Positions 63,400 to 64,000 of a stretch of DNA of 64,000 nt are shown one piece after another (within the stretch, counting starts at the first letter, position 1; each line of letters starts with the position of its first letter). Source of the stretch: Haloplanus sp. HW8-1 (lineage in GTDB: Archaea; Halobacteriota; Halobacteria; Halobacteriales; Haloferacaceae); assembly GCF_023703795.1 (NCBI RefSeq), contig NZ_CP098519.1:1-64000 (forward strand), read 5' to 3'. The notes under the pieces were generated by a model, which saw only the letters and a program-made list of their open reading frames with translations, had not been told where the DNA came from and did not search any database. The position numbers were made by a program, and so were the translations under genes.

Positions 63400-63450
63400 G
63401 AGACGATGCAGTCGCACGTCGACGAGGATTCCTGAAGTGAGGTGACTGAG

Positions 63451-64000
63451 ATGAAAGATCCAGAGTCCAGAACCATCTTCGCTGGCGTCGATGGACGTAC
63501 CGACACCGAACTACCAGAGTGGTACCGAGAGCGACACGGGGATGCAGACCCTGTGACCTTCGCCGAGGCGATTCGCGATCTTCCGCAGGCCGTCGAGACG
63601 ACCGTGGCGTACCAGAATCCGTACACCGACGAGTGGGTCAAGACGGAGCGGTTCAACGCGCTCGTCGAGCCGAGTCGGGCTCAGGAGCAGGCCCGAGATG
63701 AGGACGCGGACACGGACCCGTTGTTCCACGTTCCCACTGACAGCTACTCGATCATCAATCCGGTCGACGTCTACGGGCCGCTGGAGGAGGTCCTCCGCGA
63801 GGAGACCATCGACGGGACCCCGCTGGGCGAGGTGATGTTCGGCGAGATTCGGCGCTACCGGGGCGGCGGCGAAGTCCATATAGACATCATGTTCGACGGC
63901 CTCGAGGTGCGCCTTCCCGGTCGGTCGGACCCGATTACGATGGGCGTCACGTCGGGCTACGACTTCTTCGGCGAGCACGCCGTCTACGTGGAGGGGTTCG
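63451..64000 (+). CDS. Partial DUF932-like plasmid/phage protein
   Basis: This ORF starts at ATG 63451 and is still open at the window end (183 codons seen). The text DPLFHVPTDSYSIINPVDVY, GEVMFGEIRRYRGGGEVHID and GVTSGYDFFGEHAVY resembles DUF932 phage/plasmid-like proteins (from memory). The C-terminus is missing, so length and stop are unknown. The family has no settled function. Confidence 0.65.
   Translation, partial: MKDPESRTIFAGVDGRTDTELPEWYRERHGDADPVTFAEAIRDLPQAVETTVAYQNPYTDEWVKTERFNALVEPSRAQEQARDEDADTDPLFHVPTDSYSIINPVDVYGPLEEVLREETIDGTPLGEVMFGEIRRYRGGGEVHIDIMFDGLEVRLPGRSDPITMGVTSGYDFFGEHAVYVEGF

Overview
The window is haloarchaeal (class Halobacteria) and almost certainly extrachromosomal or a large mobile region. 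Most proteins are strongly acidic and most of the DNA is GC-rich. Halobacteria-specific parts are present: HalOD1 domains, a Bat-type HTH, several TFB paralogs, PhiH1-like winged helices and Tat lipoprotein signals. A ParA partition locus, an IS, an integrase and a conjugation operon point to a megaplasmid carrying an integrated conjugative element. I saw no rRNA, tRNA or CRISPR array.

Layout. 1-1.5 kb: ParA plus a small partner, flanked by AT-rich repeats that look like a partition site. 1.7-11.5 kb: a signalling block with a PAS/GAF/Bat-HTH regulator, a GvpD/KaiC-like protein, a HalOD1 protein translationally coupled to a PAS histidine kinase, and a TFB. 11.5-15 kb: small zinc proteins, a stand-alone SufB and a SafE-like membrane protein. 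15.5-17.1 kb: an IS4-type transposase. 17.6-37.2 kb: a mobile element with a tyrosine recombinase, a beta-CASP nuclease with an unknown partner, exonuclease VII (xseA/xseB), then a tightly packed conjugation operon (pilin-like protein, secreted and lipoproteins, VirB6-like, VirB4, VirD4-like) that ends in an archaeal-type PriS-like/PriL-like primase pair.

37.3-41.5 kb is an AT-richer cargo cluster for a linear azol(in)e peptide (TOMM/LAP RiPP): an E1-like C protein, a YcaO cyclodehydratase, a SagB-type dehydrogenase, an APH-fold kinase and, in the gap before the kinase gene, a 42-residue precursor-like ORF whose C-terminus is HSSCSPSSAPSCGGS. The precursor and kinase genes diverge and carry the same 11-bp promoter element (CCCCAAAGATA) 29-30 nt before their starts. 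This is the strongest candidate for an undescribed system here.

42-64 kb is plasmid backbone mixed with defence-type genes: a GIY-YIG protein, an orphan PD-(D/E)xK protein, an HTH-PIN pair, a 1397-aa Mrr-STAND (Avs-like) protein, an RPA/OB-fold protein, a second TFB and a membrane-anchored Mrr-type protein. From about 54.6 kb there is a run of small haloarchaeal DUF genes. At least seven genes in 42-64 kb are preceded by a GC-rich hairpin with a GGGTG/GGTG-type loop a short distance before the start, which suggests a shared structured-leader design.

Functional names come from motifs read by eye and from family knowledge. DUF numbers are from memory and should be checked by HMM search.
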